Of a stretch of DNA of 64,000 bases, positions 35,952 through 47,118 are shown piece after piece (positions within the stretch are counted from its first letter, which is position 1; every line of letters begins with the position of its first letter). The notes below the pieces were generated by a model. That model did no database searches, was not told the origin of the DNA, and saw nothing but the letters and a program-made list of their open reading frames with translations. Both the position numbers and the translations under genes were made by a program. Source of the DNA: Roseiarcus sp963776665 (GTDB lineage Bacteria > Pseudomonadota > Alphaproteobacteria > Rhizobiales > Beijerinckiaceae); assembly GCA_963776665.1 (NCBI GenBank), contig CAVZNQ010000023.1:62001-126000 (forward strand), given 5' to 3'.

Positions 35952-36800
35952 TCAAGCCGGTCCGGTCACCGCCTGGCAGTCGTCGCGCGAGCCCCATTCG
36001 GCCCATGAGCCGTCGTAGAGACCCTCGACCTTGCCGCCGGCCTCCTCGACCGCAAGCGCCAGGATCGCCGCAGTCACCCCCGACCCGCAGGTGGTGATGA
36101 TCGGCTTCGCAAGGTCGATTTTGTGCTCGGCGAACGCCGCCCTGAGCGCGTCGAACGGCTTCAGGCGGCCATGTTCGACGATCTCGACGAACGGCAGATT
36201 GAAGCTGCCCGGCATGTGGCCGCTTCTGACGCCCGGCCGCGGCTCGGCGACCTCGCCGTGGAACCGGTCCGCGGGGCGCGCGTCGACCACCTGCGCCGCG
36301 CCGCTCTTCAGCGCCTCGCGCACCTCGTCGAGCGAAGCGATGAAGCTTTGGTCGAGCCGCGGGGTAAACGGACGAGGCTGCCTCGGTCGGGCGGGGCCGG
36401 GCTCGAGCGGGCGCCCCTCCTTGATCCATTTCGGCAGACCGCCCTCGAGGATTCGGATCTCCTCGACGCCGTAGGCGCGCAGCGTCCACCACACCCGCGC
36501 CGCGGCGAACAGCCCAAGGCCGTCATAAACCACGAGCCGCATCCCGTCGCCGAGCCCGAGCGCGCTCATGCCCTTCGCCAGCGTCTCGGGCTTCGGCAGC
36601 ATGTGCGGGAGGCCTTGTTCGAGATCGGCGATCGAGTCGATGTCAAAGAAGACGGCGCCTGGTATATGACCCTGCCGGAACTCGGAAGCGCCGATCCGCG
36701 GGCTTGGCGGGACGTGCCAGGACGCGTCGATCACGCCGAGATCCGGCGCACCGAGCTCGGCCGCGAGCTCTGCCGTGGTACAGAAGTTCCGCGTCGGCAT
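35952..36800 (-). CDS. sseA: 3-mercaptopyruvate sulfurtransferase (two-domain rhodanese)
   Basis: 282 residues, two tandem rhodanese domains. The N-terminal inactive domain has GVIDASWHVPPS, GHIPGAVFFDID and RVWWTLRAYG; the C-terminal active domain has QVVDARPADRFHGE and the catalytic loop with Cys238 in CGSGVTA, the form typical of 3-mercaptopyruvate sulfurtransferases rather than thiosulfate enzymes. Transfers sulfane sulfur to cyanide or thiols in the cytosol. Same-strand neighbour alaX is 17 bp upstream, then cysK, so a sulfur-amino-acid operon cysK-alaX-sseA is likely. Confidence 0.9.
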   Translation of the reverse strand: MPTRNFCTTAELAAELGAPDLGVIDASWHVPPSPRIGASEFRQGHIPGAVFFDIDSIADLEQGLPHMLPKPETLAKGMSALGLGDGMRLVVYDGLGLFAAARVWWTLRAYGVEEIRILEGGLPKWIKEGRPLEPGPARPRQPRPFTPRLDQSFIASLDEVREALKSGAAQVVDARPADRFHGEVAEPRPGVRSGHMPGSFNLPFVEIVEHGRLKPFDALRAAFAEHKIDLAKPIITTCGSGVTAAILALAVEEAGGKVEGLYDGSWAEWGSRDDCQAVTGPA

Positions 36801-36817
36801 TCAGGCTCCAATCCGGC

Positions 36818-37528
36818 TTAAGCGCTAGCGAGCGCGATGCGTACGCGGCGGTTGATCCTGCCCTTCTTCTCGATTCCCGTCACCGACGCCCGGCCGATCT
36901 CGCTCGTGCGCGCCACATGCGTGCCCCCGCATGGCTGGAGGTCGAGCCCCTCGATCGCGATGAGGCGGACGCGTCCGGTTCCCATCGGCGGCTTGACCGA
37001 CATCGTCTTGACCAGGCCCGGATTGGCCTCGAGCTCGGCGTCGCTGATGTAGCGCTGGCTGACGGCCGCGTCGCGCGCGATCAGCTCGTTGAGCCGACGC
37101 TCGATCTCCGACTTGTCGAGGACGGCCTCGCCGGAATCGAAGTCGAGCCGCCCCTCGCCTTCGCCGACCGATCCGCCGGTCACCGGATAGGGCAGTACGA
37201 CCGAGAGCAGATGGAGCGCGGTATGGGCGCGCATGCGCTTCAAGCGCAGCTCCCAGTCGATGCGGGCGATCACCCGCGCGCCGGGCGAGGGCGCGGCGGC
37301 GCCGTCAGCCGGCACATGCAAGATGGTCGCGCGGTCGGCGTCGTAGATCGTGTTGACGACCTCAATCGGCGAGCCGTCGACGATGAGCGTCCCGCGATCG
37401 CCGCTCTGCCCGCCGCCTTGCGGATAGAAGACCGTGCGATCGAGCGCTATTCCCCCCGGACCGGCGGCCGTCACGGTCGCGTCGGTCTCGGTGCGATAAG
37501 CGTCGTCGCGAAACAGCGTCTGGGTCAT
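36818..37528 (-). CDS. alaX: Alanyl-tRNA editing protein AlaX
   Basis: 236 residues, stand-alone AlaRS editing domain. The zinc ligands are H102 and H106 in HTALH and C200/H204 in CGGTH; the N-terminal YPQGGGQSGDRG loop is conserved. It hydrolyses Ser-tRNA(Ala) or Gly-tRNA(Ala) mischarged by AlaRS. It begins immediately after cysK ends (37529/37528 boundary), which fits coupling to cysteine/serine metabolism, where serine excess makes editing useful. Confidence 0.92.
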   Translation of the reverse strand: MTQTLFRDDAYRTETDATVTAAGPGGIALDRTVFYPQGGGQSGDRGTLIVDGSPIEVVNTIYDADRATILHVPADGAAAPSPGARVIARIDWELRLKRMRAHTALHLLSVVLPYPVTGGSVGEGEGRLDFDSGEAVLDKSEIERRLNELIARDAAVSQRYISDAELEANPGLVKTMSVKPPMGTGRVRLIAIEGLDLQPCGGTHVARTSEIGRASVTGIEKKGRINRRVRIALASA

Positions 37529-38560
37529 CTAAGCGAACACCTTAGGCGTCCTTCCCTTCGCCTCGAGCCAGTCCGGAACCGGCAGATCCTTCGAGCGCAG
37601 AAACGCCGGATTGAACAGCTTGGAGGCGTAGCGGGCGCCGGAATTGCACAGGAGCGTCACGATCGTATGGCCCGGGCCGAGCTCGCGGGCGAGGCGCAGC
37701 GCGCCGGCGATGTTGACCCCCGACGAACCGCCGAGCAGCAGACCCTCGGCCGTGACGAGGTCGAAGACGATCGGCACGGATTCGCTGTCGGGAATCTCAT
37801 AGGCGAAGTCGACGGGCGCCCCTTTGAGGTTGGCGGTGACGCGGCTCTGCCCGATCCCCTCGGTGATCGAGGAGCCGGCCATCTTGAGTTCGCCGGTCGT
37901 GTAGTAGGAATAAAGCGCCGCCCCTGGCGGATCGGCGAGCGCGATCTTGATGTTCGGGTCGCGCTCCTTGAGCGCCATGCCTACGCCGGCGAGCGTCCCC
38001 CCGGTGCCGACGGCGCTCACGAACCCATGCAGCTTGCCGCCGAGGTCGTCGTAGATCTCGGGACCGGTCGTCTCGTAATGGCCGCGCCGGTTGGCGACGT
38101 TGTCGAACTGGTTGGCCCACACGGCGCCGTCGGGTTCGCTTTTGGCCAGCGCCTCGGCGAGACGGCCCGAATAGCGCACGTAATTGTTGGGGTTGGAATA
38201 GGGGACCGCCGGCACCTCGACCAGCTCCGCGCCGGCAAGGCGAAGCATGTCCTTCTTTTCCTGCGCCTGGGTGTCGGGGATGACGATCACCGCCCGATAG
38301 CCAAGCGCGCTCGCCACCATCGCGATCCCGATGCCGGTGTTGCCGGCCGTGCCCTCGACGATGACGCCGCCGGGCCGCAATGTCCCGTGGGCGATCGCGT
38401 CGTCGATGATCGCTTTCGCGGCGCGGTCCTTGACCGACCCGCCCGGGTTCATGAATTCGGCCTTGCCGAGAATCGTGCACCCCGTCGCCTCGGAAGCGGC
38501 GCGAAGCTTGATAAGCGGCGTGCGGCCGATTGCGGCGACGACATCGCGGCGGAACTTCAT
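37529..38560 (-). CDS. cysK: Cysteine synthase (O-acetylserine sulfhydrylase)
   Basis: 343 residues. PLP Lys44 in NPGGSVKDRAA, the substrate loop EGTAGNTGIGIAM, phosphate-binding GTGGTLAGVG and the C-terminal GSSGVNIAGA region. Makes cysteine from O-acetylserine and sulfide. The T-A-G-N-T-G variant of the T-S-G-N-T loop and the additional C-terminal tail (RSKDLPVPDWLE) resemble the longer alphaproteobacterial cysteine synthase A form; cystathionine beta-synthase without its regulatory domain is the alternative. First gene of the cysK-alaX-sseA run. Confidence 0.88.
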   Translation of the reverse strand: MKFRRDVVAAIGRTPLIKLRAASEATGCTILGKAEFMNPGGSVKDRAAKAIIDDAIAHGTLRPGGVIVEGTAGNTGIGIAMVASALGYRAVIVIPDTQAQEKKDMLRLAGAELVEVPAVPYSNPNNYVRYSGRLAEALAKSEPDGAVWANQFDNVANRRGHYETTGPEIYDDLGGKLHGFVSAVGTGGTLAGVGMALKERDPNIKIALADPPGAALYSYYTTGELKMAGSSITEGIGQSRVTANLKGAPVDFAYEIPDSESVPIVFDLVTAEGLLLGGSSGVNIAGALRLARELGPGHTIVTLLCNSGARYASKLFNPAFLRSKDLPVPDWLEAKGRTPKVFA

Positions 38561-38661
38561 CGCGCTCCTCTTCGGTCAAAGATCAACGGTAGGCGACGGC
38601 GCGACTTGCGACAAGCCTTGGCGCTTGCCACAAGGGCCGAAGCCAAGGGATCGCGCCGCCG

Positions 38662-39471
38662 GTGTTTTTCGTCGCCTCGAAGATGTTCTGGATGCTCGCT
38701 TCGCCGATCAACGTGTTGTTGTTCGGGACGCTCGCGGGCGTCATTCTCTGCTATACCCGTCATGCCCGCTTCGGGCGCGGCCTCGCGCTCGCGGCGATTC
38801 TCATGCTGCTTGCAGCCGCCACGCTGCCGCTGCGCGGGGTGCTGCTCCTCCCGTTGGAAAACCGGTTCCCGCAGCCGCCGGCCGATTTGCAGCCGCCCGA
38901 GGGCATCATCGTGCTCGGCGGGGCCGTCAGCGACCCGATGAGCGTCGCCCGCGGCCAGACGGTATTCGACGAGGGCGGCGAGCGGATCACCGAGGCGGTC
39001 ATTCTGGCGAAGCGCTTTCCGCAGGCGCGCGTCGTCTACACGAGCGGCACCAACTCGGTGTTCGGCGGGACTTCGAGCGAGGCCGCGAAAGCCCGAGACC
39101 TGATGGTCGCGATGGGCGTCGCGCGGGATCGGGTGACGATCGAGGACAAGGCCCGCAATACCGAGGAGAACGCCCGCTTCACCGCCGCCATCGTTCATCC
39201 GGAAGCGTCGCAGCGATGGGTCGTGGTCACCTCGGCCTTCCACACGCCGCGCGCGATGGGCGTGTTCGAAAAAGCGGGATTTCACCCGATCGCCTACCCG
39301 GTGTCGTTTTATACCACCGGGCGGGGGTTCGACGATTTTCGCCTGAACCTCGATCCGCTCGGGAACCTCAAGACCTTCGTGTTGGCGGTGCATGAATGGA
39401 TCGGCCTCGCAGCCTATTGGGCGAGCGGGCGCATCGACCGCCTGTTTCCCGGACCAGACGACGCGGTTTGA
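38662..39471 (+). CDS. YdcF family membrane protein (DUF218, ElyC/SanA-like)
   Basis: 269 residues from GTG 38662. Two N-terminal transmembrane helices (SPINVLLFGTLAGVILCYT; LALAAILMLLAAATLPL) anchor a DUF218 domain: GIIVLGGAVSDP, VVYTSGTNSVFGGTSSEA, DKARNTEENARF, VVTSAFHTPRAMGVF and YPVSFYTTG. E. coli ElyC and SanA of this family affect envelope biogenesis. Divergent from cysK by about 100 bp. An oxygen-rich active pocket is conserved but the reaction is unknown. Confidence 0.87.
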   Translation: MFFVASKMFWMLASPINVLLFGTLAGVILCYTRHARFGRGLALAAILMLLAAATLPLRGVLLLPLENRFPQPPADLQPPEGIIVLGGAVSDPMSVARGQTVFDEGGERITEAVILAKRFPQARVVYTSGTNSVFGGTSSEAAKARDLMVAMGVARDRVTIEDKARNTEENARFTAAIVHPEASQRWVVVTSAFHTPRAMGVFEKAGFHPIAYPVSFYTTGRGFDDFRLNLDPLGNLKTFVLAVHEWIGLAAYWASGRIDRLFPGPDDAV

Positions 39472-39531
39472 CGCGCCGGGTCGGCTCGTTTGACTTGCCT
39501 TCGCCGTTCAACTGACTAGACTGTAAGCAGA

Positions 39532-40545
39532 ATGAATTGTGCTCATTCTCTAGGCGCCACCCCCATCATCGCCATCGGACCGATCCGGCTCGAGGGACGG
39601 GCGTTGCTTGCGCCGATGTCGGGGGTGAGCGATCTGGCGATGCGGCGGATCGCACGCCGCTTCGGAGCGGCGCTCGTATTCTCGGAGATGGTCGCGGCCG
39701 AAACTTATCTTGAAGGCGACGCCGAGGCGTCGATGCGTGCGGAGGGCGACGGATTGGCTCCCCACGCCGTCCAGCTTGTCGGCCGGGAAGCGCGGGCGCT
39801 GGCCGAGACCGCGCGCAGGGTCGTTGGCGCAGGCGCGGCGCTCATCGACATCAACATGGGATGCCCAGCCCGGCGGGTGGCGGGCGCACTGGCCGGCGCG
39901 GCGCTCATGCGCGACCTCGACGATGCCGAGCGTCTCATCGCCGCGGTGGTCGAAGCGGTTTCGGTTCCGGTGACTGTCAAGATGCGTCTTGGCTGGGACG
40001 AGGCGTCGCTGAACGCGCCCGAACTCGCCCGCCGGGCGGAAGGGGCGGGGGCGCGGATGGCGACCGTCCACGGGCGGACTCGCGCCCAGTTCTACAACGG
40101 CCGCGCCGATTGGGCCGCCGCCCGCGCGGTGGTCGAGGCGGTCCGGATCCCGGTTATCGTCAACGGCGATTGCGCCACCCTGGAGGATGCGCGCGCCATG
40201 CTCGCGGCTTCCGGCGCGGCCGGGGTGATGATCGGACGCGCGGCGCTCGGCGCGCCGTGGCTGGTCGGCGGCGTATCGCGCGCGCTCGACGCCGGCGGCG
40301 CGCTCCGGGCGCCGCGGCGGGAGGAGCGTCGCGAGGCGGCGCTCGAGCACCTCGACTGGCTGGCGGCGAAGCTCGGGGGTCGCCCGGGGCTGCGCCATGC
40401 GCGAAAACACCTCGCGGCCTATGCGGAGCGGGCGGGCGCCGACGAGACGCTTCGGCGCGAACTGGTGACGAGCGAGGACTTGCCCAGGGCGCGGGCGCTG
40501 CTCGCGCGGGCCTTCGACGCCGATCAGTCGAGGCTGGCGGCATGA
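39532..40545 (+). CDS. dusB: tRNA-dihydrouridine synthase B (NifR3 family)
   Basis: 337 residues, FMN-dependent TIM barrel reducing a tRNA uridine. LLAPMSGVSDLAMRR (N-terminal FMN loop), catalytic Cys111 in INMGCPARRVAG, KMRLGWDEAS, TVHGRTRAQFYNG and VIVNGD, then GVMIGRAALGAPW. The downstream ntrB ATG overlaps the stop (ATGA). dusB preceding ntrBC is the classical alphaproteobacterial nifR3-ntrB-ntrC operon; the upstream 60 bp has a weak TTGACT hexamer at 39490 as possible promoter. Confidence 0.92.
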   Translation: MNCAHSLGATPIIAIGPIRLEGRALLAPMSGVSDLAMRRIARRFGAALVFSEMVAAETYLEGDAEASMRAEGDGLAPHAVQLVGREARALAETARRVVGAGAALIDINMGCPARRVAGALAGAALMRDLDDAERLIAAVVEAVSVPVTVKMRLGWDEASLNAPELARRAEGAGARMATVHGRTRAQFYNGRADWAAARAVVEAVRIPVIVNGDCATLEDARAMLAASGAAGVMIGRAALGAPWLVGGVSRALDAGGALRAPRREERREAALEHLDWLAAKLGGRPGLRHARKHLAAYAERAGADETLRRELVTSEDLPRARALLARAFDADQSRLAA

Positions 40546-41651
40546 CCGCGTACCCGGCTCAGCGGCGCCCCGACGCCGCCAAAGTGCTGAACGCCCTCGC
40601 CCAGCCGCTCCTCACGGTCGACGCCCAGGGCTTGGTGATCGACGTCAACGTGGCGGCCGAGACGTTCTTTGACATGGGGCGCGGCACGCTGGTGCGCTCG
40701 CGGCTGACCGACCTCATTCCCTCGGACTCGCCGGTTTTGGGCCTTGTCGCGGAGGCGCTCAGCAATCGCGCGACCGTCAACGGCTACAAGATCGATATTT
40801 CCACGCCGCGAACGGGCAATCGAAACGCTGTCGACGTTTTCATCGCTCCGGTCCCCCAGACCGACGACGCGGTGGCGATTATGCTGCAAGAACGGGCCAT
40901 TGCTGAAAAAATAGACAGGCAACTCACCCATCGGACTGCCGCGCGCTCGATCAGTGCGCTTGGGCTCATGCTGGCCCACGAGATCAAGAATCCCCTCTCA
41001 GGCATTCGCGGCGCCGCCCAGTTGCTCGAGGCGAACGTCAATGACGACGACCGGGCGCTGACGCGGCTGATCTGCGATGAAACCGACCGGATCGTCAAAC
41101 TCGTCGATCGCATGCAGTCTTTCTCCGATTCAACGCCGTCGCAATGGGAAAGCCTCAACATCCACGCGGTGTTGGATCACGTCAAGCGACTGGCTCAGGC
41201 CGGTTTCGCGCGCCACATTCGCTTCGCCGAGGTGTATGATCCCTCGCTGCCGCATGTCCGCGGATCGCGCGATCAACTGATCCAGGTTTTCCTCAATTTG
41301 ATTAAGAATGCCTCGGAAGCCATTGGAAGGGATAGCATTGACGGCGAAATAACTTTGACGACCGCCTATCGTCCCGGAGTGCGCTTGCGGACGGCGCCAA
41401 GCGCCGATTCGGTCGCCCTGCCGCTCGAGATCTGCATCTGGGACAATGGCCCGGGCATCGCGCCCGAAATCCTTGGCAACCTGTTCGACCCCTTCGTGAC
41501 GACGAAACCGCAAGGTTCTGGTCTGGGTCTTGCACTGGTTGCAAAACTGATCGGCGACCACGGAGGCATCATTGAATGCGAGTCGCATCCGCGCCGGACC
41601 ATGTTTCGCGTGCTGATGCCGCTTCAATCGCCGCGCGCGGCGACGCAGTGA
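40542..41651 (+). CDS. ntrB: Nitrogen regulation sensor kinase NtrB (GlnL)
   Basis: 369 residues, cytosolic. N-terminal PAS domain (ALAQPLLTVDAQGLVIDVNV), the phospho-accepting H146 in LMLAHEIKNPLSGIRGAAQL, N-box NLIKNASEA, G1 box WDNGPGIAPE and G2 GSGLGLALVAKLI. Under nitrogen limitation it phosphorylates NtrC, and PII (GlnB) reverses this. ATGA overlap with dusB; ntrC starts 35 bp downstream. Confidence 0.94.
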   Translation: MTAYPAQRRPDAAKVLNALAQPLLTVDAQGLVIDVNVAAETFFDMGRGTLVRSRLTDLIPSDSPVLGLVAEALSNRATVNGYKIDISTPRTGNRNAVDVFIAPVPQTDDAVAIMLQERAIAEKIDRQLTHRTAARSISALGLMLAHEIKNPLSGIRGAAQLLEANVNDDDRALTRLICDETDRIVKLVDRMQSFSDSTPSQWESLNIHAVLDHVKRLAQAGFARHIRFAEVYDPSLPHVRGSRDQLIQVFLNLIKNASEAIGRDSIDGEITLTTAYRPGVRLRTAPSADSVALPLEICIWDNGPGIAPEILGNLFDPFVTTKPQGSGLGLALVAKLIGDHGGIIECESHPRRTMFRVLMPLQSPRAATQ

Positions 41652-41685
41652 GGGGCCCGACGTCGGGGCGAAGGAGCTAACCGGA

Positions 41686-43173
<1,488 letters not shown>

Positions 43174-43224
43174 GTCTGGACCCAGAGCGTCGCGTTTCAG
43201 CAACATCGTTGCAGCTTTGCCACT

Positions 43225-43257
43225 GAGGCGTTAAACACCTCGCCATCGCATGGCGAG
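43225..43257. promoter_or_regulatory. Overlapping inverted repeats between ntrC and ntrY
   Basis: GAGGCGTTAAACACCTC (43225-43241, near-palindrome) overlaps CTCGCCATCGCATGGCGAG (43239-43257, a perfect 8-bp stem with a 3-nt loop). The two hairpins share bases and are mutually exclusive. They lie 25 nt before the ntrY start, in the 108-bp ntrC-ntrY gap. No T-tract follows. A folding switch or processing site in the transcript, or a regulator site, is possible. Confidence 0.4.
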
Positions 43258-43281
43258 TCTCGCGGCATTCGGCTCAGGGCT

Positions 43282-45520
43282 TTGACTGGAACGACCATCG
43301 ACGCGCGCGAGCGGGCGCCCTTCGACGACAGCCGGCCGACCGGCCGGTTCGGGGTGATCGTCGTCGGCGCGGCGTTCGTCCTTGCGCTGGCGACGTTCCT
43401 GGTCTTTGCGGGCTTTACTCCGATCATTCCGACGGCGAACGTCGTCGCGACGCTGCTTCTGGGCGACGGTCTGGTCGTCGTTATCCTGCTCATCCTCATT
43501 TCGATGGAGCTCGCGCGCCTCCGGGCGGCGCGGCGGGCGGCGCGGGCCGGCGCCCGATTGCACAGCCGCGTGGTGGCTCTTTTTTCGCTGGTTGCGGCGA
43601 TCCCGGCGATCGTTACCGCTGTCGTGGCCACGGTTTCGGTGGAATGGGCGATCAACCCACGCTTCATGAGCGACGTCGCCGCCTTCATCAACGAGTTCGA
43701 ATCAGGCGACCCAGCTTTACCGCGAATCCCAGTGCCGGGCGCTTCTTCGCGACGTGGAGCTGACCGCCAACGATATCGCCCGCAGCGCCATGCTGCTTCG
43801 ATCGAACCCGGCTCAATTCAAGGACTATCTCAGCTCGCGGTCCAAGACGCTCGGCTTCAACGCCGCCGCTCTCATGAAAGGCGACGGAACGCCGATCGAG
43901 ATCGCCGAGGGGTCTGACGAGAAGCTGGTCGCCAAGCCCGAGCCGTCCGACTTTCGCGACGCGGCCAACGGCGAGGCGCTTTGCGGCCTCCTCGGCGTCG
44001 GCAACATTTTTGTCGGCATTCGGCCGATACCGGGGGTCGATGGACAGTACTTCTACGCCGCGCGAGGGATCGATCCGCTGGCGGCAAAAGTGGCCAATGA
44101 CGCCGCCGACGTCGCCAATGTCTTTGGACGATTTGAGGCCCACCGGCACAGCCTCGAGCTCGGCTTTGCGACGGTATTCGTACTCCTTGCCCTGACGATG
44201 CTGTTTTCCGCGATCTGGCTCGGTCTGGCGTTCGCCAATCGCCTAGTCGGACCGATCCGCCGCCTGATCCGGGCGACCGACGAGGTCGCCTCCGGCAATC
44301 TTCACGTTCAGGTGCCGACCCGCCGTTCGGACGGAGACCTCGGTCATCTCGGAGACACGTTCAACAAGATGACTTCCGAGCTTTTGCGGCAGCAAACCGG
44401 CCTGATCGACGCGAACGCGCTCAACGATGAGCGGCGCGCCTTCATCGAGGCGGTGCTGTCGGGCGTGCCGGCGGGCGTGCTCGGCGTCGACAACGAGGGC
44501 GTCATCACGATTTCGAACGCCGCCGCGGAGCGGCTGCTCGGCGGCGGCCAAGGCCTCATCGGGCGGTCGCTGAGCGCCGTCCAGCCGAGCATCGGATCGA
44601 TCTGGGAGCAGGCGCGATCGCTGCGATTGCGGCTCCATCAAGGGCAGGCGACCGTCCTTAGAGACGGTCGCGAGCGCGTTCTGAACGTTCGCGTCACCGG
44701 AAACCCCGGGCGCGACGATCGCGCCAGCGTCATCACCCTCGACGACATCAGCGACCTCGTGACCGCCCAGCGCACCGCCGCCTGGGCGGACGTGGCGCGC
44801 CGCATCGCGCACGAGATCAGAAATCCGCTGACGCCGATCCAGCTTTCGGCCGAGCGGCTGAAGCGGCGCTACGGACGCCACATTCTCGAGGGCAGGGACG
44901 TATTCAACCAATGCACGGACACCATCATCCGCCAGGTGGACGACATCAAACGGATGGTCGATGAATTCTCGTCCTTCGCGCGCATGCCGAAGGCGCGGCC
45001 GGCCAACGACGATCTTACCGATTGCGTGCGCCAGGCGATTTTTCTGATGCGGGTCGGGCGCCCCGACATCGCTTTCGAGGATGAGCTTCCCGACGAGCCT
45101 GTCATGGCCAATTTTGATCGGCGGCTCGTGTCGCAAGCGCTCACGAACGTGCTGAAGAACGCCACGGAAGGCATTGATGCGCTGGGAGAACATCAGGGCA
45201 AAGGAGTCATCCTGACCACCCTGACCATTGAAGGAGGGGACTTTGCCGAGGTCGCTGTCAGCGACAACGGCAAGGGATTTCCGCGCGAAGACCGGCATCG
45301 CCTCATCGAGCCCTATGTCACGACGCGAGCCGAAGGCACCGGCCTCGGCTTGCCGATTGTGGTCAAGATTTTCGAGGACCATGGCGGCGGGGTCGAACTG
45401 CTCGACGGGCTTGCGCGCGCCGATGGCGGCCACGGCGCGAAAGTCTTGATGAGACTGCCCCTGCACGGCCGAGAGCACGATGGCGCGCAGCCGGAAAACG
45501 AGAGGATTGGATCGTCCTGA
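43282..45520 (+). CDS. ntrY: Sensor kinase NtrY, with a one-base frameshift
   Basis: Restored length about 745 residues. Start assigned at 43282 (TTG). Two N-terminal helices (VIVVGAAFVLALATFLVFAG; VVALFSLVAAIPAIVTAVVA) bound the first segment, then a periplasmic sensor region, another helix (TVFVLLALTMLFSAIWLGLA), HAMP (RLIRATDEVASGNLHVQVPT), PAS (SGVPAGVLGVDNEGVITISN), the H-box ARRIAHEIRNPLTPIQLS and G-box GKGFPREDRHR. In-frame sequence breaks at 43705-43706: an extra G in TCAGGCGACC; its removal gives ATQLYRESQCRALLRDVE. NtrY pairs with NtrX in nitrogen and envelope or redox regulation. Its stop overlaps the ntrX ATG (TGATG). Confidence 0.92.
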
Positions 45521-46887
45521 TGGTTGCTGACATTCTCATCGTCGACGACGAAGAGGACATCCGGGAGCTCGTCGCCGGCATCCTGGAGGACGAGGGACAC
45601 GGCGCGCGCCTGGCGCGCGATTCCGACGAGGCGATCGCGGCGATCGAAGCGCGCCGCCCGCAATTGATCCTGCTCGACATCTGGCTGCAGGGATCGAAGC
45701 TCGACGGGCTGCAGCTTCTGGAGGCGGTCAAGCGCCAGCATCCCTCCGTGCCGGTGGTGATGATATCGGGTCACGGCAACATCGAGACCGCGGTGACGGC
45801 GATCAAACTCGGGGCCTACGACTTCATCGAGAAGCCGTTCAAGGCCGATCGCCTGATCCTGATCGCCGAACGGGCGCTCGAGACCTCGCGCCTGAAGCGG
45901 GAGGTCAACGATCTGAAGGTGCGCGGCGGCTCGGTCAATCGAATGATCGGGTCTTCGTCCGCGGTGATCAATCTCAAGCGGGTCATCGACAAACTCGGAC
46001 CGGCGAATTCGCGCGTCCTTATTTCTGGCGCCGCCGGCTCGGGCAAGGAGCTGGCCGCCCGGCTCATTCACGAAAGCTCGGGTCGCGCCGACGGCCCGTT
46101 CGTCGTCATCAACGCTCCGGCGATGTCGCCCGAGACGATGGAAGCCGAATTGTTCGGGGTCGACGCCAGCGCCGACAAGCCTCCGAGGGTCGGCGCGCTC
46201 GAGGAGGCGCACGGCGGCACGCTTTATCTCGACGAAATCGCCGACATGCCGCGCGAGACGCAGGCGAAAATCCTGCGGGTGCTGGTCGATCAGAACTTTC
46301 AGCGCGTCGGCGGCTCCTCGCGGGTCTACGTCGACGTCCGGATCATCTCGTCCACCAGCCGGGATCTGGCGGAAGCGATCACCGAGGGGCGCTTTCGCGA
46401 GGATCTTTTTCACCGCCTTTCGGTGGTGCCAATTCGGGTCCCTTCGCTCGCCGAGCGGCGAGAGGACATTCCCGAACTCGTTCAATATTTCTTGAAGAAT
46501 ATCGCGGCCACGATGGGCGTTGCGCCGCGGCGCGTCGGCGCGGACGCCATGGCGGTGTTGCAGTCCCACGACTGGCCGGGAAACATCCGCCAGCTGCGCA
46601 ACAATGTTGAACGATTGATGATCCTTGCTCTCGGCGATCCGATCGCCGAGATCTCGGCGTCAATGCTTCCGGCGGAGGTTGGGGCGCTTGTGCCGGCGGT
46701 GCCGAGCGGGATCGGCGGCGAGAAATTGCTCAGTCTCCCGCTTCGCGAGGCTCGAGAGGCTTTCGAGCGCGACTATCTGGTGGCGCAAATCAGCCGGTTT
46801 GGCGGAAATATCTCGCGGACGGCGGAATTCATCGGCATGGAGCGCTCGGCGCTGCACCGCAAGCTCAAGTCTCTGGGCGTCGAATAG
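45520..46887 (+). CDS. ntrX: Response regulator NtrX
   Basis: 455 residues. Receiver D53 in LILLDIWLQ; AAA+ domain with the Walker A variant GAAGSGKE, and ELFGVDASADKPPRVGALEE in place of the GAFTGA loop, as expected for alphaproteobacterial NtrX, so sigma-54 activation is doubtful and DNA binding/repression at sigma-70 promoters is the usual view. Walker B is GGTLYLDEIADMP; Fis-type HTH GNISRTAEFIGMERSALHRK at the end. Coupled to ntrY by a one-base start/stop overlap. Confidence 0.94.
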   Translation: MVADILIVDDEEDIRELVAGILEDEGHGARLARDSDEAIAAIEARRPQLILLDIWLQGSKLDGLQLLEAVKRQHPSVPVVMISGHGNIETAVTAIKLGAYDFIEKPFKADRLILIAERALETSRLKREVNDLKVRGGSVNRMIGSSSAVINLKRVIDKLGPANSRVLISGAAGSGKELAARLIHESSGRADGPFVVINAPAMSPETMEAELFGVDASADKPPRVGALEEAHGGTLYLDEIADMPRETQAKILRVLVDQNFQRVGGSSRVYVDVRIISSTSRDLAEAITEGRFREDLFHRLSVVPIRVPSLAERREDIPELVQYFLKNIAATMGVAPRRVGADAMAVLQSHDWPGNIRQLRNNVERLMILALGDPIAEISASMLPAEVGALVPAVPSGIGGEKLLSLPLREAREAFERDYLVAQISRFGGNISRTAEFIGMERSALHRKLKSLGVE

Positions 46888-46982
46888 CGTCGGCTCCTGG
46901 CAAGCTCATCGCAATCCTGCGCCCCCCATGTTCCGGGCCCTCGTCCGGCGGGCCCGCGCGGTCGATGAGCGTCGTGAACGCC

Positions 46983-47045
46983 GTTTTAACATTGTATTTT
47001 GGGTTTATGAGTTCGCTCGCCATCTTTTCTATGATATAAACTTGC
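46983..47045 (+). promoter_or_regulatory. AT-rich promoter region upstream of hfq
   Basis: A notably AT-rich stretch in an otherwise GC-rich region contains TTTTAACATTGTATTTTGGG (46984-47003) and TATGATATAAA (47030-47040), good -10-like hexamers. No convincing -35 is placed 16-18 bp upstream of either. hfq begins 74-80 bp downstream, so this is its likely promoter; trkA, usual in this position in many relatives, is absent. Confidence 0.35.
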
Positions 47046-47118
47046 ACAACGCTTCATGAGAGGCGCGGGTGAACCCCAAGTATTGCTGGCCGGAAAGGCC
47101 CAACAAACGGAATGACGA

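Noticed and set aside
45520..46887. NtrX read as damaged because GAFTGA is missing
   Set aside because: Loss of GAFTGA is normal for alphaproteobacterial NtrX.
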